Of a stretch of 64,000 nucleotides of DNA, positions 63,944-64,000 are shown piece by piece; position 1 is the first letter of the stretch; every line of letters begins with the position of its first letter. The translations under genes and the position numbers were made by a program. Under the pieces are notes generated by a model. It made no database searches, was not told the DNA's origin, and saw only the letters and a program-made list of their open reading frames with translations. This DNA is from Taibaiella soli (GTDB lineage Bacteria > Bacteroidota > Bacteroidia > Chitinophagales > Chitinophagaceae), in contig NZ_QKTW01000020.1 of NCBI RefSeq assembly GCF_003236175.1, positions 57,785-121,784 of the forward strand. Reading direction: 5' to 3'.

Positions 63944-64000
63944 GGTTGCCACGTCGTCCCCACAATTTCATTGTGAGAGGACTCCTCGCAATGATTGCTA
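63944..64000. repeat. Edge of a dispersed GCGAGGAG-type repeat
   Basis: The region reads GGTTGCCACGTCGTCCCCAC, then the small hairpin CACAATTTCATTGTG, then GACTCCTCGCAATGA. The reverse strand fits the widespread CATTGCGAGGAG ... ACGTGGCAA type of intergenic repeat. It is cut by the window end. Confidence 0.65.

Noticed and set aside
1..64000. tRNA, rRNA, IS element, prophage or toxin-antitoxin genes
   Set aside because: I looked for clover-leaf ends, transposase motifs, integrases and paired small genes on both strands and found nothing convincing.

Overview
The window looks like a chromosomal segment of a Bacteroidota bacterium, most likely Chitinophagales/Chitinophagaceae-like. The evidence is a type IX secretion (T9SS) C-terminal sorting domain, a DUF4270 lipoprotein next to a glycogen-synthase-like gene and panC, a bTHX ribosomal protein gene, promoters of the TTTG-N19-TAnnTTTG type, weak Shine-Dalgarno signals, and moderate-to-low GC. 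I see no rRNA, tRNA, IS element, phage or CRISPR array.

Layout. (1) 1-5.1 kb: two large secreted proteins, a lectin/adhesin cut by the window edge and a papain-like protease with three discoidin-like repeats, a crystallin-like domain and a T9SS tail. (2) 5.2-23.5 kb: housekeeping genes (GNAT-like protein, VWA-like membrane protein, four-helix-bundle protein, exonuclease/GIY-YIG fusion, metK, glmS, DUF4270, glycogen-synthase-like, panC, pyk, atpG, FtsX-like permease, rsgA, DUF4286, HU, bTHX). (3) 23.7-53.1 kb: a large surface polysaccharide locus. A forward UDP-sugar dehydrogenase/4-epimerase pair (TviB/TviC type) is followed by a long, mostly reverse-strand series: PHP phosphatase, Wza, Wzc tyrosine kinase, Wzm/Wzt ABC exporter, a dTDP-3-amino-3,6-dideoxyhexose cassette (two FdtA-like isomerases, a short DegT-like protein, a hexapeptide acyltransferase, a FemAB/GNAT-like protein, FdtB), three GT2 and four GT4-like glycosyltransferases, a WbsX-type protein, an acyltransferase-3 protein, a methyltransferase, two AsnB-like amidotransferases and a polytopic membrane protein. 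(4) 53.3-58.4 kb: pdxH with a tiny membrane protein, a chromate-type transporter, two lipoproteins, a SCO protein and a cold-shock protein. (5) 58.5-62.9 kb: a hybrid histidine kinase, a small secreted protein and an NtrC-type sigma-54 response regulator. (6) 63.0-64.0 kb: a striking helically phased array of 21-22 bp quasi-palindromic repeats directly upstream of an XRE-like HTH gene, and the edge of a dispersed repeat.

How the genes may work together. The polysaccharide locus can be read as making a polymer with UDP-GalNAcA-type uronic acid (possibly amidated by the AsnB-like enzymes) and an N-acylated 3-amino-3,6-dideoxyhexose. The polymer would be exported by Wzm/Wzt and linked to an outer-membrane Wza and a Wzc kinase/PHP phosphatase switch. 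No priming transferase, RmlA/RmlB or Wzx flippase lies in the window, so part of the pathway is encoded elsewhere.

The strongest candidate for something undescribed is the phased repeat array at 63098-63413 with its downstream HTH gene. All functions come from reading the sequence; no database search was run.
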